Origin: Phycisphaerae bacterium
GTDB lineage: Bacteria; Planctomycetota; Phycisphaerae; Sedimentisphaerales; Anaerobacaceae
Assembly: GCA_030602845.1 (NCBI GenBank)
Contig: JAUVYZ010000020.1
Span: 1-12,836, forward strand
Direction: 5' to 3'
Length of the DNA: 12,836 nt
Made by a program: the position numbers and the translations under genes. The notes beneath the pieces are model-generated. The model ran no database searches. It was not told the DNA's origin and was given only the letters and a program-made list of their open reading frames with translations. Positions 1 to 7,064 of the stretch are shown one piece after another. Positions within the stretch are counted from its first letter, which is position 1. Every line of letters begins with the position of its first letter.

Positions 1-542
1 GTTTTGGCCTCGGCTTCAACCCTTGCTTTTTCTTCAGCTATTGCTTTTGACTCGGTTTCGGCCCTTGCCTTTTCCTCAGCTGTTGCTCTGGCTTCAGCTT
101 CAACTCTCGCTTTTTCTTCAGCTACTGCTCTGGCCTCTGCTCCAGCTCTGGTCTTTTCTTCAACTTTTGCCCTGACCTCGGCTTCGACTCTGGCCTTTTC
201 TTCAGCTACTGCTTTTGCCTCGGTTTCGGCCCTTGCCTTTTCTTCAGCTACTGCTCTGGCCTCTGCTTCTACCCTCGCTTTTTTTTCAGCCTTTGCTCTG
301 GCTTCTGCTTCGACCCTTGCTTTTTCTTCAGCTTTTACTTTTGCCTCGGCTTGGACTCTTGCTTTTTGTTCAGCTACTGCTCTTAACTCGGCTTCAGTCC
401 TTGCCTTTTCTTCAGCTACTGTTCTTAACTCGGCTTCAGCCCTTGCCTTTTCCTCAGCTTTGGCTTTTAACTCGGCTTCGACTCTTACCTTTTCTTCAGC
501 CTTTGCTCTGGCCTCTGCTTCTACCCTCGCTTTTTTTTCAGC
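1..542 (-). repeat. 42-bp tandem repeat, about 13 copies, in frame within the coiled-coil gene
   Basis: On the minus strand the sequence repeats every 42 bp and encodes 14-residue units. Typical units are AEEKARVEAEARAV, AEEKARAETEAKAV and AEEKARAEAELRTV. The first regular unit starts at 542, and about 12.9 units fit before the edge. Copies are diverged: most differences change Val/Ala/Thr at position 7 or the residue at position 14, while Glu/Lys/Arg charges and Ala positions are kept. This suggests expansion by unit duplication under selection for a helical, charged pattern. The true copy number is unknown because the window ends inside the array. Confidence 0.9.
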
Positions 543-977
543 TTTTGCTTTTGCCTTTGCCTTTTTTTCAGTTTTTGCTCTGGCTTTTGCCTCGGCCTTT
601 GCTCTTATCTTCTTTTCAGCTTCAGCTCTGGCTTGAACTCTGGCTTTTGCTTTGGCTTCGGCCCTGACTCCCTTCTTACCTATACAGGAAGGGTCTAACG
701 GCCAATGTTTCTTTCCGCATTTTTCACATGTCGGCGTAAATTTCTCATCAGGGAACGGGATTGATTTTATAATAATTTTGGAAACCGGCTTCTCTTTAGC
801 TTCATCCGTCCCGCTCTTTTTCTTACCGGCACAAAGGCGGAAGGGCCAATGTTTCTGTCCGCACTTCTTACATGTCGGTATAGCCTTCTTAGTGGAAGTG
901 CTGTCACGAACAAGCTCAACCGCTTTTGCCGGCGTCTTTGTGACCTGTGACTTAATTTCTATTGGGGGTGCTGCCAT
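1..977 (-). CDS. CCHC zinc-knuckle-like, Ala/Glu/Lys-rich coiled-coil protein (3' end cut by window edge)
   Basis: I do not recognise a named family. The frame is open from an ATG at 977 to the window edge (325 codons). An in-frame TAA lies directly before the ATG, so no longer start is possible. Residues 1-30 are a short lead. Two similar zinc-binding-looking motifs follow: C36-x2-C39-G-x2-H43-W-P-x4-C49, then C84-x2-C87-G-x2-H91-W-P-x5-C98, each followed by a Gly-Lys-Lys tail. From about residue 102 the protein is almost only Ala, Glu, Lys and Arg. From residue 146 it becomes a regular 14-residue (two-heptad) repeat of type AEEKARVEAEARAV that runs off the window, as expected for a long charged helix or coiled coil. 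There is no signal peptide or membrane segment, so it is probably cytoplasmic. A nucleic-acid-binding or scaffold role is a guess from the zinc motifs and basic stretch. No clear Shine-Dalgarno precedes the ATG. The opposite strand is also open here, but only because of the repeat. Confidence 0.8.
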   Translation of the reverse strand, partial: MAAPPIEIKSQVTKTPAKAVELVRDSTSTKKAIPTCKKCGQKHWPFRLCAGKKKSGTDEAKEKPVSKIIIKSIPFPDEKFTPTCEKCGKKHWPLDPSCIGKKGVRAEAKAKARVQARAEAEKKIRAKAEAKARAKTEKKAKAKAKAEKKARVEAEARAKAEEKVRVEAELKAKAEEKARAEAELRTVAEEKARTEAELRAVAEQKARVQAEAKVKAEEKARVEAEARAKAEKKARVEAEARAVAEEKARAETEAKAVAEEKARVEAEVRAKVEEKTRAGAEARAVAEEKARVEAEARATAEEKARAETESKAIAEEKARVEAEAK

Positions 978-1215
978 TTACAAGGTTTGGGTATTTTGTT
1001 AGTTTCTCTGAAAGCCATCTGGAACTTTTTCTATATAACAACAAGAAATCATCGATACATCCATTTTTAACACTACTCATCCACTTCATTTTCGATAGTT
1101 TTTTTCAATACTTTAAGGTTTTTCCATATAGTCAGGTCGCTTTTGGAGTCACGGCTGTTTGTCCGGTGCCTGGTAGAGCCACAGCAAATTGTGTATTCAC
1201 TGTTTTAGACGGGAT

Positions 1216-1245
1216 TTGACAAGCAGCGGCAGGGCGCGTTATGTT
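1216..1245 (+). promoter_or_regulatory. Predicted sigma70-type promoter for holA, close to leaderless
   Basis: A perfect TTGACA (1216-1221) is followed after 18 nt by TATGTT (1240-1245), four of six matches to TATAAT. A transcript starting about 7 nt downstream would begin near 1252, only about 3 nt before the holA ATG at 1255. No Shine-Dalgarno is visible before that ATG, which fits a leaderless mRNA. The rest of the 978-1254 divergent spacer is AT-rich. I see no gene and no convincing promoter for the minus-strand neighbour in it. Confidence 0.5.
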
Positions 1246-1254
1246 ACAGGCCTG

Positions 1255-2247
1255 ATGAGTAACCCTAATGCAAATAAAGCCCCCAGGCCGATTTATGTAA
1301 TCGCCGGCAAAGAAGATTCTCTGCTCAACGCCCGGTGCCAGGAGCTTCTTGAGAAGCTATTAGAGCCGTCGCAAAGAGCCACCGGACTCTTTAGCGTCGA
1401 AGGCGCTGTAGTCTCGGCTTCCGAGGTGCTGGATGAACTGCGGACCGCACCGTTTCTGACCGAAAGAAGAGTTGTTGTTGTAAAAGACGCAGACAAATTC
1501 ATTTCTGAAAACCGTCAGTTGCTCGAAAGGTATTTTGATAAGCCCTGCCCCACCGGCATACTTGTATTGACGGTAACCAATTGGGACGCCCGGACCAAAC
1601 TGGCCAAGAAACTATCCGAGGTCGGCACACTAATCAGCGTAACGCAACCCAAAGCGTCGCAACTGCCGTTCCGTCTCATCGAATATAGCAGAGATGCACA
1701 CGGCAAAAATCTAACCAAAGATGCAGCCGAACTTCTAATCGAGCTGACCGGCGATACCCTGCCCCGACTGTACAGCGAAATCGACAAGCTGGCCACATTT
1801 GCAGATACCGAAAAAGTCATACACGTTCGACATATAGAATCACTGATTGGCCATAATCGTATATTCGGTGCTTTTTCGGTGATTGATGCTTGTCTGGGCG
1901 GGAATGTCGCGCGGGCGATCGATCGGCTGAGAAATATGTTCGCAGAGGACAGAACAGCGGAGTACTCCGTCGTCGGTGCTTTTGCGTTTCATTTCCGCAG
2001 GATGTTCAACGCCAAAGTTTTGCTTGAAAAGGGCGTTCGGCCAGCCGAGATTGCGAACCGGCTGCGAATCTGGAGCAATAAAGACAGTTTTCTTGCACAA
2101 CTGCGAAAGATGACTTTGAAACAAATCGGCGAGAACTTACAACAATTAGCCGCGACCGATTATGCGATAAAAACCGGCCGAACAAAAGCCGAAGTAGCAG
2201 TAGAGCAATTAGTGTTAAGACTCACTACCGGCTGTGATACCCGCTGA
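1255..2247 (+). CDS. holA: DNA polymerase III subunit delta (HolA)
   Basis: This is the clamp-loader delta subunit, which opens the beta sliding clamp and loads it on primed DNA as part of the gamma/tau-delta-delta' complex in the cytoplasm. From the ATG at 1255 it is 330 residues, the usual size for the family. The N-terminus has the IYVIAGKEDSLLNARC segment typical of delta (G-x-E/D-x-x-L-L), with VVVVKDADKF as the next core strand-turn. The middle carries the ELTGDTLPRLYSEIDKLATF helix-turn typical of the family. The C-terminal collar helices end with KTGRTKAEVAVEQLVLRL, the conserved K-T/S-G...E..V..L pattern. The frame is open upstream to an ATG at 1189, but those 22 codons are not family-like and would include the promoter, so I choose 1255. 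It stands alone on the plus strand, divergent from the coiled-coil gene and convergent with the receiver genes 75 bp downstream. No terminator hairpin is clear in that gap. Confidence 0.93.
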   Translation: MSNPNANKAPRPIYVIAGKEDSLLNARCQELLEKLLEPSQRATGLFSVEGAVVSASEVLDELRTAPFLTERRVVVVKDADKFISENRQLLERYFDKPCPTGILVLTVTNWDARTKLAKKLSEVGTLISVTQPKASQLPFRLIEYSRDAHGKNLTKDAAELLIELTGDTLPRLYSEIDKLATFADTEKVIHVRHIESLIGHNRIFGAFSVIDACLGGNVARAIDRLRNMFAEDRTAEYSVVGAFAFHFRRMFNAKVLLEKGVRPAEIANRLRIWSNKDSFLAQLRKMTLKQIGENLQQLAATDYAIKTGRTKAEVAVEQLVLRLTTGCDTR

Positions 2248-2322
2248 AGCTCGGCGTTCAACGTGCAAACAACCTGGCAGAGGCATTCCATATGTTACCA
2301 TTTGCTTTGTCATCGCGAGGAA

Positions 2323-2778
2323 CTATTCGTTATCTATCTGGACTTTCTCTTTCTTGTACTGTTCCAATTCCGCCGCCAGCCTGTCGCGTTCACTATGGAG
2401 GTCGTAATACTCTATGGCCTGTCGAATAGCGGGCTTGAACTCTTCCTCGAGTTTCCACGGCTTGGTGATGAACTTATAAATTTCCCCCTGGTTAATCGCC
2501 GTCAGCAGCGTGGTTATCTGGGTATATCCCGAGAGGACCATCCTGACGATGTGGGGATACTCCTCTTTGACGATTCTAAGAAGCTCAAGTCCGGACATCT
2601 CAGGCATACGCATGTCGGTTACGAGTACGTGTACTTCATTGTTCTTGAGAACTTCAAGAGCTTCTTCGCCGCTATTGGCGAAAAGGGCATTGTATGGCTC
2701 ATCCAAAAGTCCTCTTTTGAGCGACCTGAGGATTTTTTCCTCGTCATCCACAAATAATACTGTTCTTTTTTCATCCAT
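2323..2778 (-). CDS. Receiver-only response regulator (third in operon)
   Basis: This 151-residue protein is a single REC domain with no DNA-binding or enzymatic output. The acidic pocket is D11-D12, the phospho-acceptor is D55 in the VTDMRMPEMSG segment, the switch Ser is in VLSGY, and the conserved Lys is K106 in FITKPW. The LSGYTQITTLLTAIN...KFITKPW pattern resembles receivers of RpfG/HD-GYP-type regulators, but the output domain is missing. The last ~30 residues (HSERDRLAAELEQYKKEK) look like a short coiled coil. A strong Shine-Dalgarno (GAGGAG, then ATAAAAG) precedes the ATG. It is the last gene of the kinase operon, 36 bp after the second receiver. It probably relays phosphate from the upstream kinase to a partner protein by protein-protein contact. 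The partner is unknown. Confidence 0.9.
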   Translation of the reverse strand: MDEKRTVLFVDDEEKILRSLKRGLLDEPYNALFANSGEEALEVLKNNEVHVLVTDMRMPEMSGLELLRIVKEEYPHIVRMVLSGYTQITTLLTAINQGEIYKFITKPWKLEEEFKPAIRQAIEYYDLHSERDRLAAELEQYKKEKVQIDNE

Positions 2779-2814
2779 CTTTTATCTCCTCTTTATTGTT
2801 TGGAGTTTTCTTCG

Positions 2815-3372
2815 CTAACCGGCAGTTTCATTGTAAGTTGTGCGAACAGAACGACATTTGTTACCCCACTCATATAAATGTTTGTTTCTCGCCGAAATCA
2901 ACATCTTAATAGCAAAATGAAAGTCTATTTTCTCAGGATTGGTTTTTTCTGCCATTTTTTCAATGAAGCTCATCAGGCTTTCACGTTCGCTGTGGAGGTC
3001 ATAGAACTCTATGGCTTGACGAACAATCGTCCGGAGCTCTTCATTGAGTTTCCACGGTTTGGTGATGTATCTGAAAATCTCTCCGTGGTTGATTGCAGCC
3101 AGCAGAGTGTCTTTATCAGAATATGCCGAGAGAACTAACCGAATAACGTGAGGATGCTTATTCTTGAGAATTTTGAGAAGCTCAAGTCCGTCCATCTCAG
3201 GCATGCGCATATCGGTTACGATTACATGCACTTGCTTCTTTTGGAGGATTTTAAGAGCCTCTTTCCCACTCTCGGCGAAAAGAGTTTTGTACGGTTCGTC
3301 CGCAAGTGTCCTTTTCAAAGACTTCAGGATTTTTTCATCATCGTCTACAAATAATACTGTTCTTTTCTCCAT
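2815..3372 (-). CDS. Receiver-only response regulator with a 50-residue C-terminal tail (second in operon)
   Basis: This 185-residue protein has an N-terminal REC domain (about 1-125) with D10-D11, phospho-acceptor D54 (VTDMRMPEMDG), a switch Ser in VLSAY and Lys105 in YITKPW. It is paralogous to both neighbours. Unlike them it continues for about 50 residues past the shared HSERESL segment. The extra tail (starting near MSFIEKMAEKTNPEK and ending at the TAG at 2815) is basic and partly helical, and matches no output domain I know. A good Shine-Dalgarno (AAAAGGAG) lies 9 nt before the ATG. The gap to the first receiver is 48 bp and to the third 36 bp, so the genes are very likely co-transcribed. 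The tail could be a dimerisation or target-binding segment; that is speculation. Confidence 0.88.
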   Translation of the reverse strand: MEKRTVLFVDDDEKILKSLKRTLADEPYKTLFAESGKEALKILQKKQVHVIVTDMRMPEMDGLELLKILKNKHPHVIRLVLSAYSDKDTLLAAINHGEIFRYITKPWKLNEELRTIVRQAIEFYDLHSERESLMSFIEKMAEKTNPEKIDFHFAIKMLISARNKHLYEWGNKCRSVRTTYNETAG

Positions 3373-3420
3373 CGTTCGTTATCTCCTTTTCTATACTTTC
3401 TCTCCGAACCTGGGGCCATA

Positions 3421-3840
3421 CTATTCCAATTGCTCTACCGGCCTGTCGCATTTACTATAGAGGTTGTAATAATCTAACGCCTCCCGGACAGCTGGTTTGA
3501 GCTCTTCCATCAATTCAGATGACTTGGTAATGAACTTGAAAACCCCTTCCTCGTTAACGGCCTCGAGCAGGGTGCTTACTTGCATATATCCCGAGAGAAC
3601 CATCCTGACGACGTGGGGATACTGTTCTTTGACGATTCTAAGAAGCTCATCTCCGGACATCTCAGGCATGCGCATATCGGTTACGATTACATTCACATCA
3701 TTGTGCTTGAGGATTTCAATGGCCTCTTTGGCACTATTGGCGAAAAGAGTTTCGTATGGTTCATCAAAGAGAGCCCTCTTGAGAGACCGGAGGATTTTTT
3801 CCTCATCGTCCACAAATAACACTGTCCTTTTTTCCTCCAT
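3421..3840 (-). CDS. Receiver-only response regulator, overlapping the kinase gene (first in operon)
   Basis: This 139-residue single REC domain has acidic pocket D11-D12, phospho-acceptor D55 (VTDMRMPEMSG), switch Ser83 (VLSGY) and Lys106. In the two sister proteins Lys is followed by Pro-Trp (KPW); here it is KSSELMEE, so the usual K-P turn and the following hydrophobic residue are lost. The C-terminus is also shorter than in the third receiver. The ATG at 3840 lies inside the 3' end of the kinase gene (38-nt overlap in another frame). It is preceded by a strong Shine-Dalgarno AAAGGAG (3848-3854) with a 7-nt spacer, which suggests translational coupling to the kinase. It is probably the closest partner of that kinase. 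The KP loss could mean altered signalling or decay; the protein is otherwise intact. Confidence 0.88.
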   Translation of the reverse strand: MEEKRTVLFVDDEEKILRSLKRALFDEPYETLFANSAKEAIEILKHNDVNVIVTDMRMPEMSGDELLRIVKEQYPHVVRMVLSGYMQVSTLLEAVNEEGVFKFITKSSELMEELKPAVREALDYYNLYSKCDRPVEQLE

Positions 3841-6772
3841 CTTTTATCTCCTTTCCACCGTTTTGTTCTTTAGTTTTAACGGGAAGCTTTATTGTGAATT
3901 TCGTCCCCTTGCCGACGGTACTATCGACGAGGAGTTCGCCCTTGTGCTTGTTCACGATGATGTCATAGGAGACGCTGAGTCCGAGGCCTGTGCCCTTGCC
4001 GACCGCCTTGGTTGTAAAGAAGGGGTCGAATACCTTCGATATCTTGTCAGGAGGTATCCCGCAACCATCATCGGCGATTTCACAGACCACGTTTTTATCC
4101 TTCGCGTATGTCCTGATTGTGATAGTTCCCTTGTCATCTCTTTCCTGAGATTTGATTGCCTGAGCCGCATTTATAAGTATATTGAGGAATACCTGGTTTA
4201 TCTGGCTCGAGTCGCAGAGGACCGGAGGTAATTCGGAAAACTCGGTTTTGACATCGGCATCATATTTTATCTCATTGCCCGCTACAACCAGCGTGGCCTC
4301 AATGCCATCATTTAGGTTGTATTCGTCGAGACTTCCCGGCTGGTCGATTCTCGAGAAGTCTCTGAGGTTCTGAATGATATTGGTGACCCTGTCGAGGCCT
4401 TCTCTGGAATCATCGAACAATCCCTGGATGTCTTCAAGGATAAAGTCCATCTTCATATCATCCCGTGATTTGCTTATGGCGTCTGCTTTTTTCAGCAGTT
4501 CCGTCTTTTGCTCAGTTTTAATTTTCCCGATTAGCTCATCTTCCATTTCGAGCACGCTCTGGATTTTTTTTATGTAATCCTCCAGCGTCTGGAAATTACT
4601 GGCGACAAAGCCCACCGGCGTGTTCATCTCGTGTGCGACGCCGGCGGCGAGCTGGCCGATGGACGCCAGTTTTTCACTTTGTACCATTTGGGACTGCATC
4701 TCTTTTAGTTCCTTGTTGGCTTTTTCGAGTTTTTCGTAAGCGAGGCGTGTGGCTTCCTCGGCTTGCTTGCGCCCAGTAATATCACGCGCGACCGCTATTA
4801 TGTAGTCCTGCTTCTTCTGGCTTAAGAGCTTCAGACTTGTCTCCGCGAAAAATGTCGTTCCGTCCTTGTGCTTATGCCGGCCTTCTACAATGGTATCTCC
4901 CTTTTGTTTGAGTTCTTTAATACGCTCCTGCCAAGCAGAATCATCCTTTATAGACTCATCGATGTCTTTAAGGGTCATATCGAGTAATTCTTCCCGCGGA
5001 TATCCAAGACTGGCGCAGGCCCTGTCGTTTACATCCAGAAAACGACCCCATTTAGGCTCTATAACAAAAATAGAGTCATTTGACCGGTCTGTCAGACTTC
5101 GAAATAATTCCAGCTTCTCTCCGGTCTGTCTGCGTTCTGCAACTCCGCCCAGATGCTCAGCAACGGCATTTAACAAATCACGTTCTTCTTTAAGGAACGG
5201 GTCTTCGTCGCATTTCGGTCTCTCTTCAAGATAGTAAACCTCAACAGCTCCGGCTTTCTCTCCGTGTACCTCTATCGGAGCATACTGACTCAATTCAGTT
5301 TTTTTGAAATTATCCGTTTTATATTCTATCCCATCGAAAGTGATTCTTGCGCAAGTAATGTCAGGATACTGATATGCGTTAGGAATCAGATTGACCGCCT
5401 CCCGGCATATTTGCTCCCATGAAATTTGTGGCCGCTCAATAAGCCTGGACAGCCCAAAAAGGCAATTAAGCTCTTTGTTGCGTTCTCCCATATCGTGCAG
5501 AAGCCCTTCTAACTCTTTTTCCACCTGCTCACGCTCAGCGATTTCCCGGTTGAGATTATCCGCCGATGTAGTTGTAGTTTGTAAATCCTCCACCATTTTT
5601 TTGAAAGATGCAGCTAATTTACCGAGCTCATCGTTCGACCCAGTCTCAATCCGGACATCCAGATTCCCCTTGCCGATTTCGGCCGCAGCGTCTCTGAGTC
5701 TTGTAATAGGTCCGGAAATGGAGGTTGAGATGAAGAAACCCAGTACAACAGCCAACATTGCCACCGCCAGTGAGATTACTAATATAGTATTCCTTAACTT
5801 GGCAACAGGAGCAAATATTTCTTCTGTTTCATGCTCAATTACCAAAATCCATCCCAGGCCTTTATAATCTTTATAACCTTTTGATTTAGCATGAGCAAAT
5901 AACTCATCCCCTTCGCCGGCCTTATCACCTTCCGCTATAAAATAGTCAAGGTGTTCTTCTTCCTGGTGGAAACGAGATAATAATTTATGAGATACGTCCT
6001 CAAAAAATTCAAAGTCTTCCGTTGAATAAATGAGCTTGCCGTCTTTAGTAAGCAATTTAAATTCTGTAGTCTTGTATCCTGCGGTGGCCTTTGCTTCTTT
6101 TAAAATACTAATTGCTTCCTCAATATTCAAAACAACCTTCATAACACCCAGGAAATTTCCATTCTCATCATCAATTCTTATTCCAATATCAGTAGAATAA
6201 ACCTCCGCACTTTCATCATACTCAACATCTGCTACATATAGGCCATCTTCTTTTGCCGCTTGCCACCATTCTTCATCATCTTGTCTGTAATCGGTTGTCT
6301 TTCCTGTTTGAGCTGCATTAGCACCATATTTGTTTGTTACAAAAACTTCACCAAGAACCTTATAGCCGTATTTTTCTTCATAGAATTCTGTTTTTTCTCT
6401 TAATTCTTTTGATAATCTATTGTCTATCAATTCCTGCATAAAAGGTGTTATTTCTTTTTGCGGTACAGAAGTCCATTCCTGGTCTTTTTCGTTAACATAG
6501 GCCTCTATATTATCTAATTGCTCAAGTTTCTGATTTGATTCCAAAACAGTCTTCTGCAGTATCAAATCCCTGGAATACTCCTGGAAAACTTCAATTCTGT
6601 TATAGATATTTCTATCTATTGAATCCAACGCTTCAATAGCCGAAGATACAGAACTTTCTCCAATAGATTTTTGCAGGGCTTTTCGGCTTGCATGAACAGC
6701 AAGATATCCGACAATCCCAATCAATAATGCGACGCCTACAAATCCGAAAATCAATTTATGGCCTATCCGCAT
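3803..6772 (-). CDS. Membrane sensor histidine kinase (dCache-HAMP-GAF-like-PAS-HisKA-HATPase)
   Basis: This 989-residue inner-membrane kinase senses an unknown extracytoplasmic signal and should phosphorylate the three receivers encoded downstream. In order: TM1 at about 7-27; a large extracytoplasmic dCache-like sensor at about 30-325 (including DDEEWWQAAKEDGLYVADV and the DIGIRIDDENGNFLGVMKV strand pair); TM2 at about 328-350; HAMP at about 351-403; coiled coil at about 404-435; a GAF-like domain at about 435-548 (LSRLIERPQISWEQICREAV...EVYYLEERP); PAS at about 556-670 ending in DITGRKQ; then a coiled linker. The H-box is GVAHEMNTPVGFV with phospho-acceptor H714, and a long helical insertion follows before the second HisKA helix. 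The ATP-binding domain has N868 (NILINAAQAI), DDGCGIP at 901-907, FDPFFTTK at 915-922 and GKGTGLGLS at 925-933. AAAGGA precedes the ATG with 8 nt spacing. The last 12 codons overlap the first receiver gene and so encode a non-family tail. Confidence 0.95.
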   Translation of the reverse strand: MRIGHKLIFGFVGVALLIGIVGYLAVHASRKALQKSIGESSVSSAIEALDSIDRNIYNRIEVFQEYSRDLILQKTVLESNQKLEQLDNIEAYVNEKDQEWTSVPQKEITPFMQELIDNRLSKELREKTEFYEEKYGYKVLGEVFVTNKYGANAAQTGKTTDYRQDDEEWWQAAKEDGLYVADVEYDESAEVYSTDIGIRIDDENGNFLGVMKVVLNIEEAISILKEAKATAGYKTTEFKLLTKDGKLIYSTEDFEFFEDVSHKLLSRFHQEEEHLDYFIAEGDKAGEGDELFAHAKSKGYKDYKGLGWILVIEHETEEIFAPVAKLRNTILVISLAVAMLAVVLGFFISTSISGPITRLRDAAAEIGKGNLDVRIETGSNDELGKLAASFKKMVEDLQTTTTSADNLNREIAEREQVEKELEGLLHDMGERNKELNCLFGLSRLIERPQISWEQICREAVNLIPNAYQYPDITCARITFDGIEYKTDNFKKTELSQYAPIEVHGEKAGAVEVYYLEERPKCDEDPFLKEERDLLNAVAEHLGGVAERRQTGEKLELFRSLTDRSNDSIFVIEPKWGRFLDVNDRACASLGYPREELLDMTLKDIDESIKDDSAWQERIKELKQKGDTIVEGRHKHKDGTTFFAETSLKLLSQKKQDYIIAVARDITGRKQAEEATRLAYEKLEKANKELKEMQSQMVQSEKLASIGQLAAGVAHEMNTPVGFVASNFQTLEDYIKKIQSVLEMEDELIGKIKTEQKTELLKKADAISKSRDDMKMDFILEDIQGLFDDSREGLDRVTNIIQNLRDFSRIDQPGSLDEYNLNDGIEATLVVAGNEIKYDADVKTEFSELPPVLCDSSQINQVFLNILINAAQAIKSQERDDKGTITIRTYAKDKNVVCEIADDGCGIPPDKISKVFDPFFTTKAVGKGTGLGLSVSYDIIVNKHKGELLVDSTVGKGTKFTIKLPVKTKEQNGGKEIKDGGKKDSVICGR

Positions 6773-7064
6773 TTTACATATCCTTTATCTTTAGTTCTTT
6801 GCCAACGACAAGGTTTCCATGCAAACAAACACACTTTCGTAACAGTGTTAATCAGACCAAATGATTGTCCTAACGTCTTTGCCTGATGCCTATAGCCGCC
6901 CTTTTTGAAAACAGAATCACATTAAAATATCGGCGTAAGTAAACCGGCACTTTGCCTAATGTAAAACTAAGCTTTGCGAAGCCCTATATTGTCAGCTTCT
7001 GAACAGCATAAGTGCCTTATTGAAGGGATTATAGGACTGATTTTGATGTGTTTAGAACGAGTTA
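6773..7064. other. Intergenic spacer upstream of the kinase operon, no gene seen
   Basis: This 292-bp spacer lies between the stop of the DUF1848 gene and the kinase ATG, both on the minus strand. I find no credible gene on either strand. The minus strand contains a perfect TATAAT at 7028-7033, but its -35 partner (TCTAAA, 17 nt upstream) is poor, so the kinase promoter is not settled. If used, it would give a leader of about 250 nt. No strong terminator hairpin with a T-run follows the DUF1848 stop. Confidence 0.5.

Noticed and set aside
4..667. Long open frames on the plus strand, Ala/Ser/Phe/Leu-rich
   Set aside because: They are the antisense of the 42-bp repeat array. The minus strand gives a coherent zinc-motif plus coiled-coil protein with a clean start, and the plus frames give only low-complexity sequence.
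1189..1254. Upstream in-frame ATG extending holA by 22 residues
   Set aside because: The extension includes the predicted promoter and is unlike HolA N-termini, which begin close to the IYVIAG segment.
2264..2279. 16-mer tgcaaacaacctggca matching 15 of 16 bases near 8133
   Set aside because: A one-mismatch 16-mer shared within a 12.8-kb window is expected about once or twice by chance, and neither copy has further flanking similarity.
2300..2330. tgtcatcgcgaggaac resembling the start of a dispersed REP-like unit
   Set aside because: The second arm and the rest of such a unit are missing, and the sequence runs into the end of the third receiver gene. Too little to call.
7028..7056. Candidate promoter for the kinase operon (TATAAT with TCTAAA)
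   Set aside because: The -10 is perfect but the -35 matches poorly, and the leader would be about 250 nt. Mentioned under the spacer but not called as a promoter.
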